A DNA stretch of 64,000 bases from Arcobacter siniprincipis (lineage in GTDB: Bacteria > Campylobacterota > Campylobacteria > Campylobacterales > Arcobacteraceae). Under the pieces are notes generated by a model that did no database searches, was not told the origin of the DNA, and saw only the letters and a list, made by a program, of their open reading frames with translations. The DNA is taken from positions 1,302,001 through 1,366,000 of the forward strand of contig NZ_CP182343.1 of the NCBI RefSeq assembly GCF_048571125.1, written 5' to 3'. A program made the translations under genes and the position numbers. Positions 26,129 through 34,044 of the stretch are shown piece after piece. How positions within the stretch are numbered: position 1 is the stretch's first letter; each line of letters opens with the position of its first letter.

Positions 26129-26910
26129 ATTAATACTTTAAGCTCAGAAATCTCTTCTCTTAATTTTTTAATTTCATCATTTACATGGTGTTCATTTGAT
26201 TGAACCTCTTCAATAATATGTTTCTCTTCATCTTGATTTAGTATTGCCATTGCATCAACAATGATTGCTACAACTAAATTTATCATTACAAAGGTCACAA
26301 TAAAAATAAATGGAACAAAGAAAATCCAAGCGTGGGGATAAACTTCCATGATAGGTCTTACAATTCCCATAGACCAAGACTCTAAAGTCATGATTTGAAA
26401 TAGAGTATAAAATGATTCACCTAATGTACCAAACCATTGAGGAAAACTTTGTGAAAATAGTTGAGTAGACATAATAGCAAAGATATAAAAGAATAGGCTC
26501 ATAAGTGCAATAACAGATAACATACCAGGTATTACGCTAATAAGTGCTGTCACTATCTTTCTCATTTGAGGAACAACAGTTATAAGTCTAAAAAGTCTTA
26601 ATACTCTTAATATTCTTAGTATTTCAAACCCAGAACTTAATGGTACTAATGAAATAGCAACTATTGTAAAATCAAAGATACTCCAAGGATCTTTAAAAAA
26701 AGATATTCTATGAACATAAATTCTAAGTATAATTTCTATTGTAAATATTGTAATAACAATTTGATTAAAAAGCATTGCATATACTTCATAGTTTGCCATA
26801 AATGCTTTTGAAGTCTCTAATCCCATCGTAATACCATTTAATACAATTAAATAGGTTATGAATTTTGTAAAAAATCCACCATCTACAAATGATTTTATTT
26901 TGTTAAACAT
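26107..26910 (-). CDS. NavAb-like voltage-gated sodium channel
   Basis: 267 residues, the same length as NavAb of Arcobacter butzleri as I recall it. S1-S4 form the voltage sensor; S4 is FEILRILRVLRLFRLITVVP with regularly spaced arginines. The S4-S5 linker and S5 follow. The selectivity filter is TLESWSM, identical to NavAb. S6 is FVMINLVVAIIVDAMAILNQ. The C-terminal tail is a coiled coil (about 235-265) that forms the four-helix neck. It assembles as a homotetramer in the inner membrane and conducts Na+. Single gene; terminator at its end. Confidence 0.95.
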   Translation of the reverse strand: MFNKIKSFVDGGFFTKFITYLIVLNGITMGLETSKAFMANYEVYAMLFNQIVITIFTIEIILRIYVHRISFFKDPWSIFDFTIVAISLVPLSSGFEILRILRVLRLFRLITVVPQMRKIVTALISVIPGMLSVIALMSLFFYIFAIMSTQLFSQSFPQWFGTLGESFYTLFQIMTLESWSMGIVRPIMEVYPHAWIFFVPFIFIVTFVMINLVVAIIVDAMAILNQDEEKHIIEEVQSNEHHVNDEIKKLREEISELKVLIKATIKS

Positions 26911-26981
26911 GACAAGTCCTATTAGGATAATTTTTCGTAATAATAACTAAAAATTCTTAAGGATTTGTCTTAATTTATTAT

Positions 26982-28661
26982 TTAATCTTCAAAGATTTTA
27001 AACACTATATCTTTAAGCTCTTTTTTCAAAGTTAGATTCATCTCTTTTTTGTTTGTATATATATAAAAAGGCACAGTATTTAACATAGATTTCTTTAATC
27101 TTTTTCTAACAGTTGAAATTTCATCTATAGGGATAATCTCTTCCCCATCATATAAAGTAAATTCTTTATTTAATCCCAAAGTAAAAGATACAATTTGATA
27201 TGTGAAAAATATATCTTCTTCTTGCGTTTCCCATTTTTTTATAAATTTATCTAATTCTATTCTAAGTTTTTTGAATCTATTTTTTGTAAGGTATCCAAAG
27301 CTTTCTCTAAATTTATATCTTTCGATTGTAGAAAATTCTAGTACTTTATAAAATTCATTTAAATTTTTCCAAGGGGATCTAAAAAATCTTTTTCCAAAAA
27401 GTACTTCTTCAAATGATTTTAAATACTTTTTATCATCATTTGTTTTTATATCTTTATTTTTTATTTCAAAATACTCTTTTTTAAATAGTGAAATTAGCCA
27501 ATTTTCATCAAGCATAGAGACAATATCTAATCGTCTCTCTTCATTTTTTTCACTTAAAAAATTCCAAAGCATGGCAATACAATTTGATGAGTTTCTTTCA
27601 TAAAACATGCCATTTTTAAAATATTTTTTAGAAAGATATAAAACTACATTTTCCAAAAGTGCATCTGTTTTTGCAATACCATGATTATAGATTACCTTTT
27701 TATATAGATTAAATCTCATTTCTAAAAGATGTTCAATATCTATTAATCCCATATCAAAGAAGCTTATTTTAAAAGTTTTCCCATCTCTTACTAATACAGT
27801 ATGTTTTGTGATTCTTAAGTTGTCATTTGCTCCACCAATATATCCAGAAGCTACCATATCCCGATTTATATAATCTAATCTATCAGCATCAATAGTTCCA
27901 CTAATAATTGAATGTAATACTTTAAAATCAAATTTTCCATAAATCTTCTCTTTTAATATAAACATACAAAGCTTATGCAATAATTTGAAATAATCAATAT
28001 CTGATTGTCTATCACTATTTTTTATAAGTTCTTCTTTAAATAATAAATCAATAAAGTTTTCACCAATTGCTTCATGTAATACTTGCTTTTGATTTGAAGT
28101 TATATCTTCATATAAATCTTTAAAATTCTCTTCTTTTTGAAGTAAATCAGGACTGTTTTGTATATTTTCATATACTCTTTTTAAAGCATTTTCAACTTGA
28201 TGAGAAAAAGGAAGATGTCCTACATCATGTAATAATCCTGCTAGTCTTACTGCTTGTAATGTTATTATATAAGTATCATTGTATATTTTAGAATTTGTTG
28301 GTATTGAAAATTGGTATAAGGCCTTATTATCAAAATAAGAATTACCTTCATCAAATGTGATATTTAAATTATCTTCTACAATTATGTCATGTATAACTTT
28401 TTTCATACTTCTTAGAAATATATCTCTAGTAGATGAATCACTATTTAAAAGTGCATTTTTAAGCATATATGAGCTTACATGCATTGTTCCCAAACAGTGT
28501 ATAAATCTTTTTGTTGTGATTGAAGGAAATGAAAAATAAGCTAGGGCATTTTGTGTTACAAATTGCAGTCTATTTAATATCTTACTTTGTAAAATCAAAT
28601 CTTCTAGTTTCGTATACTCTATATGATTATAAATAGTATCATTTATTAGTCTATTTTGTAT
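26982..28661 (-). CDS. HD-domain phosphohydrolase (dNTPase-like, COG1078), apparently with a non-canonical start
   Basis: About 559 residues. The HD motif is LAGLLHDVGHLPFSHQVENA, preceded by RFIHCLGTMH, and the family's ISGTIDADRLDYINRD follows at about 255. This is the SAMHD1-like YdhJ family; members hydrolyse dNTPs or related nucleotides. The only standard start near the family's N-terminus is a TTG at 28598, but homology continues upstream in frame (INDTIYNHIEYTKLEDLI matches the family opening before the RLRRIKQLG-like block). No ATG, GTG or TTG occurs between there and the in-frame TGA. An ATA codon at 28661 has AAGGAAG five bases upstream, so I place the start there tentatively. Confidence 0.8.
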   Translation of the reverse strand: MQNRLINDTIYNHIEYTKLEDLILQSKILNRLQFVTQNALAYFSFPSITTKRFIHCLGTMHVSSYMLKNALLNSDSSTRDIFLRSMKKVIHDIIVEDNLNITFDEGNSYFDNKALYQFSIPTNSKIYNDTYIITLQAVRLAGLLHDVGHLPFSHQVENALKRVYENIQNSPDLLQKEENFKDLYEDITSNQKQVLHEAIGENFIDLLFKEELIKNSDRQSDIDYFKLLHKLCMFILKEKIYGKFDFKVLHSIISGTIDADRLDYINRDMVASGYIGGANDNLRITKHTVLVRDGKTFKISFFDMGLIDIEHLLEMRFNLYKKVIYNHGIAKTDALLENVVLYLSKKYFKNGMFYERNSSNCIAMLWNFLSEKNEERRLDIVSMLDENWLISLFKKEYFEIKNKDIKTNDDKKYLKSFEEVLFGKRFFRSPWKNLNEFYKVLEFSTIERYKFRESFGYLTKNRFKKLRIELDKFIKKWETQEEDIFFTYQIVSFTLGLNKEFTLYDGEEIIPIDEISTVRKRLKKSMLNTVPFYIYTNKKEMNLTLKKELKDIVFKIFED

Positions 28662-28809
28662 GGTAGCTTCCTTTTTTGAATTAAGTTTCTCTTTTCATAA
28701 TTATGACTTAATTTTATTTAATGTTACAAATTAATTTCAATTTAATTACAAATTTATAAATATAATTATAGAATACTATATTAATACTTATTATCAATTA
28801 GGATACTCA

Positions 28810-28926
28810 ATGCAAGATTTATTAATTTTTTCAATCGTTATAGTAGCTTTAGCATACATTTTAAGAAAAACATTTAAAAAAAATGGTGGTTGTGGTTGTG
28901 GAGAAGAGGGTTGTTCTAAAAAATAG
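28810..28926 (+). CDS. FeoB-associated Cys-rich small membrane protein
   Basis: 38 residues: one N-terminal membrane helix (LLIFSIVIVALAYIL), a basic stretch, then GGCGCGEEGC and a lysine end. This is the pattern of the FeoB-associated Cys-rich membrane protein family (PF12669), usually found beside ferrous iron transporter genes and thought to help FeoB. No feoB or feoA lies in this window. AGGA lies seven bases before the ATG. It ends nine bases before the displaced phoH fragment. Confidence 0.8.
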   Translation: MQDLLIFSIVIVALAYILRKTFKKNGGCGCGEEGCSKK

Positions 28927-28934
28927 AACAATTC

Positions 28935-29039
28935 TCTTAACTCATATTTAGTTTTTCTTATTTTCAAATATACGTTCAGTAAATTCTGCAAATTTACCTC
29001 TTACTGCTTTTTCTAATTCAATTACAAACATCTTAACTT
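28935..29039. repeat. 105-bp direct repeat, distal copy (displaced phoH 3' end)
   Basis: Matches 30360-30464 base for base except for two substitutions, in the same orientation, 1425 bases apart. The proximal copy is the 3' end of the intact PhoH-like gene; this copy has no gene attached. Together they flank the ridA/arsR segment. Confidence 0.9.
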
Positions 29040-29040
29040 T
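28948..29040 (-). pseudogene. 3' fragment of a PhoH-like gene
   Basis: On the minus strand this reads KMFVIELEKAVRGKFAEF and on to FENKKN and a stop, the same ending as the intact PhoH-like protein at 30373 with one Ala-to-Val change. It has no start or upstream coding sequence. It is a leftover from a duplication or insertion. Confidence 0.85.
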
Positions 29041-29055
29041 AGGATGTATAATGTT

Positions 29056-29454
29056 TTATTTTTGTTTAGATATTGTTTCAATCTCTACTAATAGATCAGG
29101 GGCAGCTAGAGATTCTACTCCAATACCCGTTAATGCAGGATATGAATCACCTAAAAAATCTGTTAATACAGGAATTAAACTCTCCATATGAGTACTTACA
29201 TCACCCTTAATATAAATTCTTAGTTGAAGTATATTTTCAATTGAACTATTTGCCTCTTCAAGTGCTATTTTTAACTTTTCTAAGACACTTATTGTTTGAC
29301 CTAAAAGTGTGTTGCTTGATACTTTAAACTCAAGACTCCAATCAACTTGTCCAGAAATAAATACAAATTTAGTATCTGGATCAACAACTACTTGAGACAT
29401 ACCAAAAGATGTACAATCATAGAGGTTTTTAGGATTTATCGTGATTTTTTTCAT
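29056..29454 (-). CDS. RidA/YjgF-family protein
   Basis: 132 residues of the Rid family: FGMSQVVVDPDTKFVFISGQVDW, LGQTISVLEKLKIALEEANSS, ILQLRIYIKGD and PALTGIGVESLAAPDLLVEIETIS. The Arg at the RIYIKGD strand corresponds to the residue that binds the carboxylate of imines in RidA enamine/imine deaminases, and the final Glu-Ile-Glu strand is typical. Some Rid subfamilies have other substrates. It follows the ArsR gene by 46 bases on the same strand and lies inside the segment flanked by 105-bp repeats. Confidence 0.88.
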   Translation of the reverse strand: MKKITINPKNLYDCTSFGMSQVVVDPDTKFVFISGQVDWSLEFKVSSNTLLGQTISVLEKLKIALEEANSSIENILQLRIYIKGDVSTHMESLIPVLTDFLGDSYPALTGIGVESLAAPDLLVEIETISKQK

Positions 29455-29500
29455 TTTTTACCTTTATTTTAATTAGTTCAAAGATAAGAATAAAAATATA

Positions 29501-29830
29501 TTAAATGATAAAAAATTGCTCCATTACTTTTATAGAATCTGAATCAACCCAAAAAAGGACATTTTTACCTTTTCTTTCAGTATGGATAAGACCAGCTTCT
29601 TTTAATTCTTTAAAGTGATGAGAAGTAGTAGAATTGGCTAAGCCTAAGAGGTTTGCAAACTCTCTTTGACAATTTAGAGTTTCCTCTTCACTTTCATCAA
29701 TTATCTTACCTTTGTAAGAAGCAACTAAAGTAACGTATATTTTTAGACGATAAGGATTTGATAAAGCTTTAAACATTTTAGCTGCTTTATTTATTGATTC
29801 ATCATCTTTTGGTATTTGATATTTTGACAT
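29501..29830 (-). CDS. ArsR-family transcriptional regulator
   Basis: 109 residues with a winged helix: MFKALSNPYRLKIYVTLV, CQREFANLLGLANSTTSHHFKELKEAGLIHTERKGK (continuous recognition helix region). There is a Cys in the HTH (NCQRE) but not the classic metal-binding ELCVCDL box, so metal sensing is uncertain. A near-perfect inverted repeat lies 50 bases upstream. Located within the repeat-flanked segment with ridA, which it probably regulates. Confidence 0.88.
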   Translation of the reverse strand: MSKYQIPKDDESINKAAKMFKALSNPYRLKIYVTLVASYKGKIIDESEEETLNCQREFANLLGLANSTTSHHFKELKEAGLIHTERKGKNVLFWVDSDSIKVMEQFFII

Positions 29831-29879
29831 ATCTAATTATACACTTTTACTTTTTATTTATCAAATATATTTATTCTAC

Positions 29880-29899
29880 AATTCGAAACATTTCGAATT
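29880..29899. promoter_or_regulatory. Inverted repeat, probable ArsR-family operator
   Basis: Two exact 9-base arms, AATTCGAAA and TTTCGAATT, separated by CA, and partial symmetry continues outward. It lies 50 bases before the ArsR start codon, the usual place for autoregulation. Confidence 0.65.
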
Positions 29900-30049
29900 A
29901 TAGAATTTAAAAAATTAAAAATAAATAAATTACTAATGGATATTTAAAAATAAAAGAATTATTTTATGGGATTTAATCCGTGACATGGTGTTTACGTAAA
30001 ATATTATAATAGTTCTATGAAGTATATACAGACAATAAATTTCCATATC

Positions 30050-30220
30050 TTAAAACTTCAAACTAGGAAAGAGTATCCCCAAAAGTTTATCATATATTGG
30101 AGCTACTACTTTTTTAGATAAACCACTTATCCCAGTAGTGTGAACAAGGTATCCAAATTCATATACTAAAAACCAGCTCACAAGTCTTGTATCAAGATTA
30201 GTAAGTGTTGGCGTTGGAGC
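30050..30220 (-). pseudogene. Truncated membrane-protein-like fragment upstream of arsR
   Basis: The 542-base gap between arsR and the PhoH-like gene contains no intact gene. On the minus strand 57 open codons give protein-like sequence: NLDTRLVSWFLVYEFGYLVH, TTGISGLSKKVVAPIYDKLL and GILFPSLKF, then a stop. An in-frame stop lies just upstream and no start is present. It looks like the C-terminal end of a membrane protein whose front is lost. The family is not recognised. The rest of the gap shows a weak hairpin near 30227-30246 and the beginning of the direct repeat. Confidence 0.5.
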
Positions 30221-30359
30221 TTAAGGCTGGAAATTTGAAATTCCAGATACCGGATATATAACTAGACTAACTTTCTTTTTCCAACATGGCTTTTTAATTC
30301 TAGTTTTTTATTTCATCAATTTCTTTACAACTAGATAATATCATATTTTCATTTATTAA

Positions 30360-30464
30360 TCTTAACTCATATTTAGTTTTTCTTATTTTCAAATATACGT
30401 TCAGTAAATTCTGCAAATTTACCTCTTACTGCTTTTTCTAACTCAATTGCAAACATCTTAACTT
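30360..30464. repeat. 105-bp direct repeat, proximal copy (3' end of PhoH-like gene)
   Basis: Contains the last 30 codons of the PhoH-like gene and 13 bases beyond its stop. Two mismatches to the copy at 28935-29039. Confidence 0.9.
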
Positions 30465-31749
30465 CATCATGTTCAAAGTTTGTCTGTTTTAAAAGGGTAG
30501 TTAGACCATTGTTGTATTTATTTAAATATAAGTTATCAATTTGTCTATTTGACCCAATCACAATTGCCATACAGCTTTCATCAAGTCTTGAAAGTATAAG
30601 TTGAGTAGTCTTTTCACTTGAATTTTGCCACTCATCCATAATAACAATAGCAGAACTAAGTGTTCTTCCTCTAGCTTCTCCTGGCCATAAAGTTTCAATA
30701 CAATATTTAGATGTCAGTTCAGAGATTTTACTATCAATAGACTCTTTATTCTCTTTGTTTTCTGATTTTTTTAACTGCTTTTTCGCAATAAATTCTAAAG
30801 TATCAGTTAAAGCCATATTATAAATACGAAATTTCTCATCATTACCTGATAAAAACCCAATATCAGCACCTTTGTCAAGTGATTCAATAGAGTTTCTTAC
30901 ATATACTATTTTATCATAAAGTCCTAAGTCAATAAGTCTCATTGCACTTGCAATTGACATCAATGTTTTACCACTTCCAGCTTTTGCATCTATAACCAAT
31001 AAATCATACATATTAGAAACAATAGCTTTTGAAAATAATTTTTGTTTTAGATTTACAGGTTTTACTTGTAAGGCTTTAAAATCACTCTCACTTAATACAT
31101 TTATTATTTTATTTATAATAATTGCATACTCTTTATTTCCATCTTCACTACTAAATTCATAAGAGAAATTTTCAAAAGTATATTTATCATCAAAGCTAGT
31201 TATTGGTTTTCCATCAAGTGAGTTAAATTTTGATGAGTCAACTTCAATTGTTTTTACAAATTGGAATTTAGGAACAACAGATTTATCATCATGTAGAGTC
31301 TCAGCTTTTATTCCTTTGAACTGAGCAAAAGTTCTTGCATAAATGTCAATTGATAAAAATATTGTTTGAGCACCTTTATAGTACTGTTGTGCGATTGCTG
31401 CGACTTCAATGATTCTTTTGTCATTACTTTCACTTAAATGAACTTGTTCTATTTCTGAATCATATTTATCTTTTGCAATAACATGTAGTTGAAGATCATC
31501 ACTAAAGTATTTTACAACTTTGAATTTACTTCTATGATCTACTTCTTTGATTTTCATTTTAGCTAGAAGTCTAGCAAACTCTCTTGAGTAAAAACCAAGT
31601 TCATTTGGTAACTTTTTTTTGTCCTCAAGCTCAAATAAAACAGTTTCAGGCACAACTATTACATTAGAACCATTATCACTGACTTTATACAGGTTTTGTA
31701 GGTTTTGTAGAATAATGTTTGTATCTACTACATATATTTTTTCTTTCAT
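30373..31749 (-). CDS. PhoH-family ATPase with N-terminal PIN domain (PhoH2/YlaK-like)
   Basis: 458 residues. The PIN nuclease domain (1-135) begins VDTNIILQNL with conserved acidic residues at FELEDKK and FLSIDIYAR. The PhoH ATPase domain (about 235-450) has Walker A DAKAGSGKTLMS, the VYVRNS strand, and Walker B AIVIMDEWQN. Members of this PIN-PhoH group are described as RNA helicase/nuclease proteins. The 3' end of the gene is duplicated 1.4 kb downstream. ATG preceded by only a weak Shine-Dalgarno. Confidence 0.9.
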   Translation of the reverse strand: MKEKIYVVDTNIILQNLQNLYKVSDNGSNVIVVPETVLFELEDKKKLPNELGFYSREFARLLAKMKIKEVDHRSKFKVVKYFSDDLQLHVIAKDKYDSEIEQVHLSESNDKRIIEVAAIAQQYYKGAQTIFLSIDIYARTFAQFKGIKAETLHDDKSVVPKFQFVKTIEVDSSKFNSLDGKPITSFDDKYTFENFSYEFSSEDGNKEYAIIINKIINVLSESDFKALQVKPVNLKQKLFSKAIVSNMYDLLVIDAKAGSGKTLMSIASAMRLIDLGLYDKIVYVRNSIESLDKGADIGFLSGNDEKFRIYNMALTDTLEFIAKKQLKKSENKENKESIDSKISELTSKYCIETLWPGEARGRTLSSAIVIMDEWQNSSEKTTQLILSRLDESCMAIVIGSNRQIDNLYLNKYNNGLTTLLKQTNFEHDEVKMFAIELEKAVRGKFAEFTERIFENKKN

Positions 31750-31912
31750 AATTTCATTATATCATGAATTTGTTAGATAATTATTACAAACTGTATATAA
31801 AATGTCTAGTTACATTTTGGTAACATTTACTGTTTAATATATTATTTTGAGATAAAAAAGATATAGAATAGTAGCTGTAGGTTAAGTAGAGTTTTTACCT
31901 CTACTTATAATA

Positions 31913-32395
31913 TTAGATTAATTTTTCTCTTGAAACTATTACACCATCTAAATCGGCATATAAATAGTCACCCTCATGGAAAGTAACTCCCCCAAAACTT
32001 AATTGGTCACCTCTTGAAGAATTTGTTTTATCAAAATTTCTTAATGGACAAGTCCCTATGGCATATAAAGCAACATCTATATCTTTTGTATAAGCTATAT
32101 CTCTTACATATCCATTGATAATAATAGCTTGCCAATTGTTATTTTTAGCAAAATCCATTAATTTATCTCCAACTACTCCATAAAAATATCTTGCATTCTC
32201 AACTACTACAACTTTACCTTTTCCATTTTCATCTCTTAGCATCTCTAATAATTCCCAATTACTTTTATCAAGTTTAATTGTTACTATCTGTCCAGCACAT
32301 TTTTTTAATCCCCCATAATTTTTATATTCATTTGATAATACTTGGATCTCTTTGTCTCTGTTATCATCGCATAAATCTGCAGTCTCAAAATTCAT
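31913..32395 (-). CDS. RraA-family protein
   Basis: 160 residues with the RraA/demethylmenaquinone-methyltransferase-like fold: ETADLCDDN, CAGQIVTIK, VVVVENARYFYGVVGDKL, IIINGYVRDIA and FGGVTFHEGDYLYADLDGVIV. The Arg-Asp pair in NGYVRD matches the catalytic pair of RraA-like aldolases/decarboxylases. E. coli RraA inhibits RNase E, but Campylobacterota generally lack RNase E, so an enzymatic role (4-hydroxy-4-methyl-2-oxoglutarate aldolase or oxaloacetate decarboxylase) seems likelier. ATG at 32395 has GGGGAAG upstream; an upstream start would add an unrelated hydrophobic tail. Confidence 0.88.
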   Translation of the reverse strand: MNFETADLCDDNRDKEIQVLSNEYKNYGGLKKCAGQIVTIKLDKSNWELLEMLRDENGKGKVVVVENARYFYGVVGDKLMDFAKNNNWQAIIINGYVRDIAYTKDIDVALYAIGTCPLRNFDKTNSSRGDQLSFGGVTFHEGDYLYADLDGVIVSREKLI

Positions 32396-32591
32396 TTCTT
32401 CCCCTTTAAATCTTAATTGAAGCAGGAGTATATGTAAATAAAGTGTACAAAAGATGTATAACTCAACTAAAATTAAGATTTTATTTATAATATAAGAATA
32501 ATGTATCATAAAGTAACATAAATGTATGGTATTTATTTAAATTATATGTTAATATTAAAAATTTCTTAATTATGTTTTAAAAATTAGGCAT

Positions 32592-32626
32592 AAAAAAAGG
32601 TTAGTCATTTTGACTAACCTTTTTTA
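32592..32626 (-). terminator. Terminator of the cold-shock gene
   Basis: Perfect 9-bp stem GGTTAGTCA/TGACTAACC with a 3-base loop, flanked by A and T runs on both sides, 20 bases after the stop of the cold-shock gene on the minus strand. It could also work for the other strand. Confidence 0.85.
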
Positions 32627-32644
32627 TTGTAAATAACTTTATTA

Positions 32645-32863
32645 TTATAAAGCAGTTACATTTTCAGCTTGTGGACCTTTTTGACCTTCAGCTACTTCGA
32701 AAGTTACTTTTTGACCTTCGTTTAAAGATACTCTACCGTATCCAGTACTGTTAATTTGTCTATAATGTACGAATACATCTTTACCACCGTTTTCTTGTTC
32801 GATAAATCCAAAACCTTTTTCACTGTTGAACCATTTTACTGTTCCGTTTACTAAATCTGCCAT
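32645..32863 (-). CDS. Cold-shock domain protein (CspA family)
   Basis: 72 residues, a single OB-fold cold-shock domain: GTVKWFNSEKGFGFIEQE (RNP1 is KGFGFI), KDVFVHYRQI (RNP2), and the C-terminal EVAEGQKGPQAENV. It binds single-stranded RNA/DNA and acts as an RNA chaperone. The long leader upstream contains a promoter-like element and a hairpin with a T run (32972-33045). AAAGGAAAC precedes the ATG. Confidence 0.95.
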   Translation of the reverse strand: MADLVNGTVKWFNSEKGFGFIEQENGGKDVFVHYRQINSTGYGRVSLNEGQKVTFEVAEGQKGPQAENVTAL

Positions 32864-32971
32864 GCAGTTTCCTTTGTTGTTTAAATATACTTTATTGCTA
32901 AAGTGGTAGAAAATATAAATTTGAGTGTTCTTTCATGGTAGATTATCTGTGTACTTGTAAATAGTTTTCAA

Positions 32972-33005
32972 TAAAAAAAGCCAAAGATGAAACTCGAAAC
33001 CATCT
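32972..33005 (-). terminator. Hairpin with T run upstream of the cold-shock gene
   Basis: On the minus strand AAGATG pairs with CATCTT around an 11-base loop, followed by GGC and seven T. It may end transcription of the small gene at 33069 or of a short RNA started at 33010. Confidence 0.45.
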
Positions 33006-33016
33006 TCATAAAAAAC

Positions 33017-33045
33017 AGTATAGCTAAAATAAAAATTAAATGCAA
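33017..33045 (-). promoter_or_regulatory. Sigma70-like promoter driving a very short transcript toward the cold-shock gene
   Basis: On the minus strand TTGCAT (33045-33040), a 17-base spacer, and TATACT (33022-33017). The hairpin with T run begins only about 10 bases after the expected start, so a transcript of about 40 bases or an attenuated leader is predicted. Confidence 0.4.
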
Positions 33046-33068
33046 GTATTATTAAAAAAAATTTAATA

Positions 33069-33251
33069 TTATATTACATTTTCATTAATCATTACTCTCC
33101 AACCCTCATATTTAGGGAGTTCTTCTATCTCTTTTATCTGCGTATTTGTTAAGTTTGGGTAACTCATTTTCTTCCCATCCCATACAATGCAGGGGAAAGT
33201 CTTCTCTTTTATGAAAATTGATTTAATAATTTTAAGTATTTTTTTTATCAT
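33069..33251 (-). CDS. Small hypothetical protein coupled to a methyltransferase gene
   Basis: 60 residues, basic and amphipathic at the N-terminus (IKKILKIIKSIFIKEK), then KTFPCIVWDGKKMSYPNL and a short acidic stretch. No family recognised. Its ATG overlaps the stop of the methyltransferase gene by four bases, which supports real translation. Confidence 0.6.
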   Translation of the reverse strand: MIKKILKIIKSIFIKEKTFPCIVWDGKKMSYPNLTNTQIKEIEELPKYEGWRVMINENVI

Positions 33252-33919
33252 TTTACTCTTTTATATACTGCAAAAAAATGAGGAACAGAAGGTTTTTGAT
33301 TATCATCATATGCTAAAAAACTAATCTCTTCTAATCCATCACTTAATACAAATTGATTTATTTCTTTTTTATCCAAAGGTAAAGGTATCTCATCTAAGTT
33401 TTTATTCTCTTTTCTACTTCTACAAGAGACAAGTACATATCCTCCTATATTTAATAAATTTGAAATAGCAACTCTAGCTTTACTTCTATAATCACCTGGT
33501 AAAACTTGTATTGTATTACATTCATATACTAAATCAAAGTTTCCAAGCCATGCTTTATCATATTCAAATAAATTTGCAACAAGATAATTAACTTTTGTAT
33601 TTGGATATCTTTTTTTACAAAGTTCGATTGCAGTTGGAGCTATATCAAATGCAGTAACCTCAAATCCAAAGTCGCTTAATGCTTCTGCATCATCACCAAC
33701 ACCACAACCTATTACAACAGCTTTTGGGGCTTGTTTATTGATTTTATTTTTATTTAACCAATTTATTAAATAAGGACTTGCTTCCAAGTCAGCCCAAAAT
33801 ACTTTTTTATAATCTCCCTTTGCATTTTTATAAATGGTATCAAACCAATCTAGTGGTCTATCTTCTTCTTGGTACTGTTTAACCATATTTTTATATTCAA
33901 TTGGATCAAATATTTGCAT
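33248..33919 (-). CDS. Class I SAM-dependent methyltransferase (TPMT-like)
   Basis: 223 residues. Motif I is AVVIGCGVGDDAEALSDFGF with the acidic end of strand 2 in VTAFDIAPTAIELCKKRYP. The N-terminal DRPLDWFDTIY and the NTIQVLPGDYRSKARVAISNLLNIGGYVLVSC region (in two parts) resemble thiopurine S-methyltransferase-like enzymes that methylate small thiols, selenium or tellurium compounds. The target is not evident. It overlaps the 60-residue gene downstream and is divergent from the DsbA-like gene. Confidence 0.85.
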   Translation of the reverse strand: MQIFDPIEYKNMVKQYQEEDRPLDWFDTIYKNAKGDYKKVFWADLEASPYLINWLNKNKINKQAPKAVVIGCGVGDDAEALSDFGFEVTAFDIAPTAIELCKKRYPNTKVNYLVANLFEYDKAWLGNFDLVYECNTIQVLPGDYRSKARVAISNLLNIGGYVLVSCRSRKENKNLDEIPLPLDKKEINQFVLSDGLEEISFLAYDDNQKPSVPHFFAVYKRVK

Positions 33920-34044
33920 TTTAACTCCTATAATAAATTATTTTATTTAAAATAAGGTTTTATTAGTATAATTTTGATTTTTAAAAATAAATATTTATAT
34001 TCTATTAATATATAGATATTAAAATACATACACTAGGAGTAGAA

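Noticed and set aside
28794..28991. 65-codon minus-strand frame opposite the Cys-rich protein
   Set aside because: It covers the opposite strand of the PF12669-like gene and runs into the phoH repeat; no start signal.
29041..30359. A mobile element between the 105-bp repeats
   Set aside because: No transposase, integrase or terminal inverted repeats are present, so it is reported as a repeat-flanked segment only.
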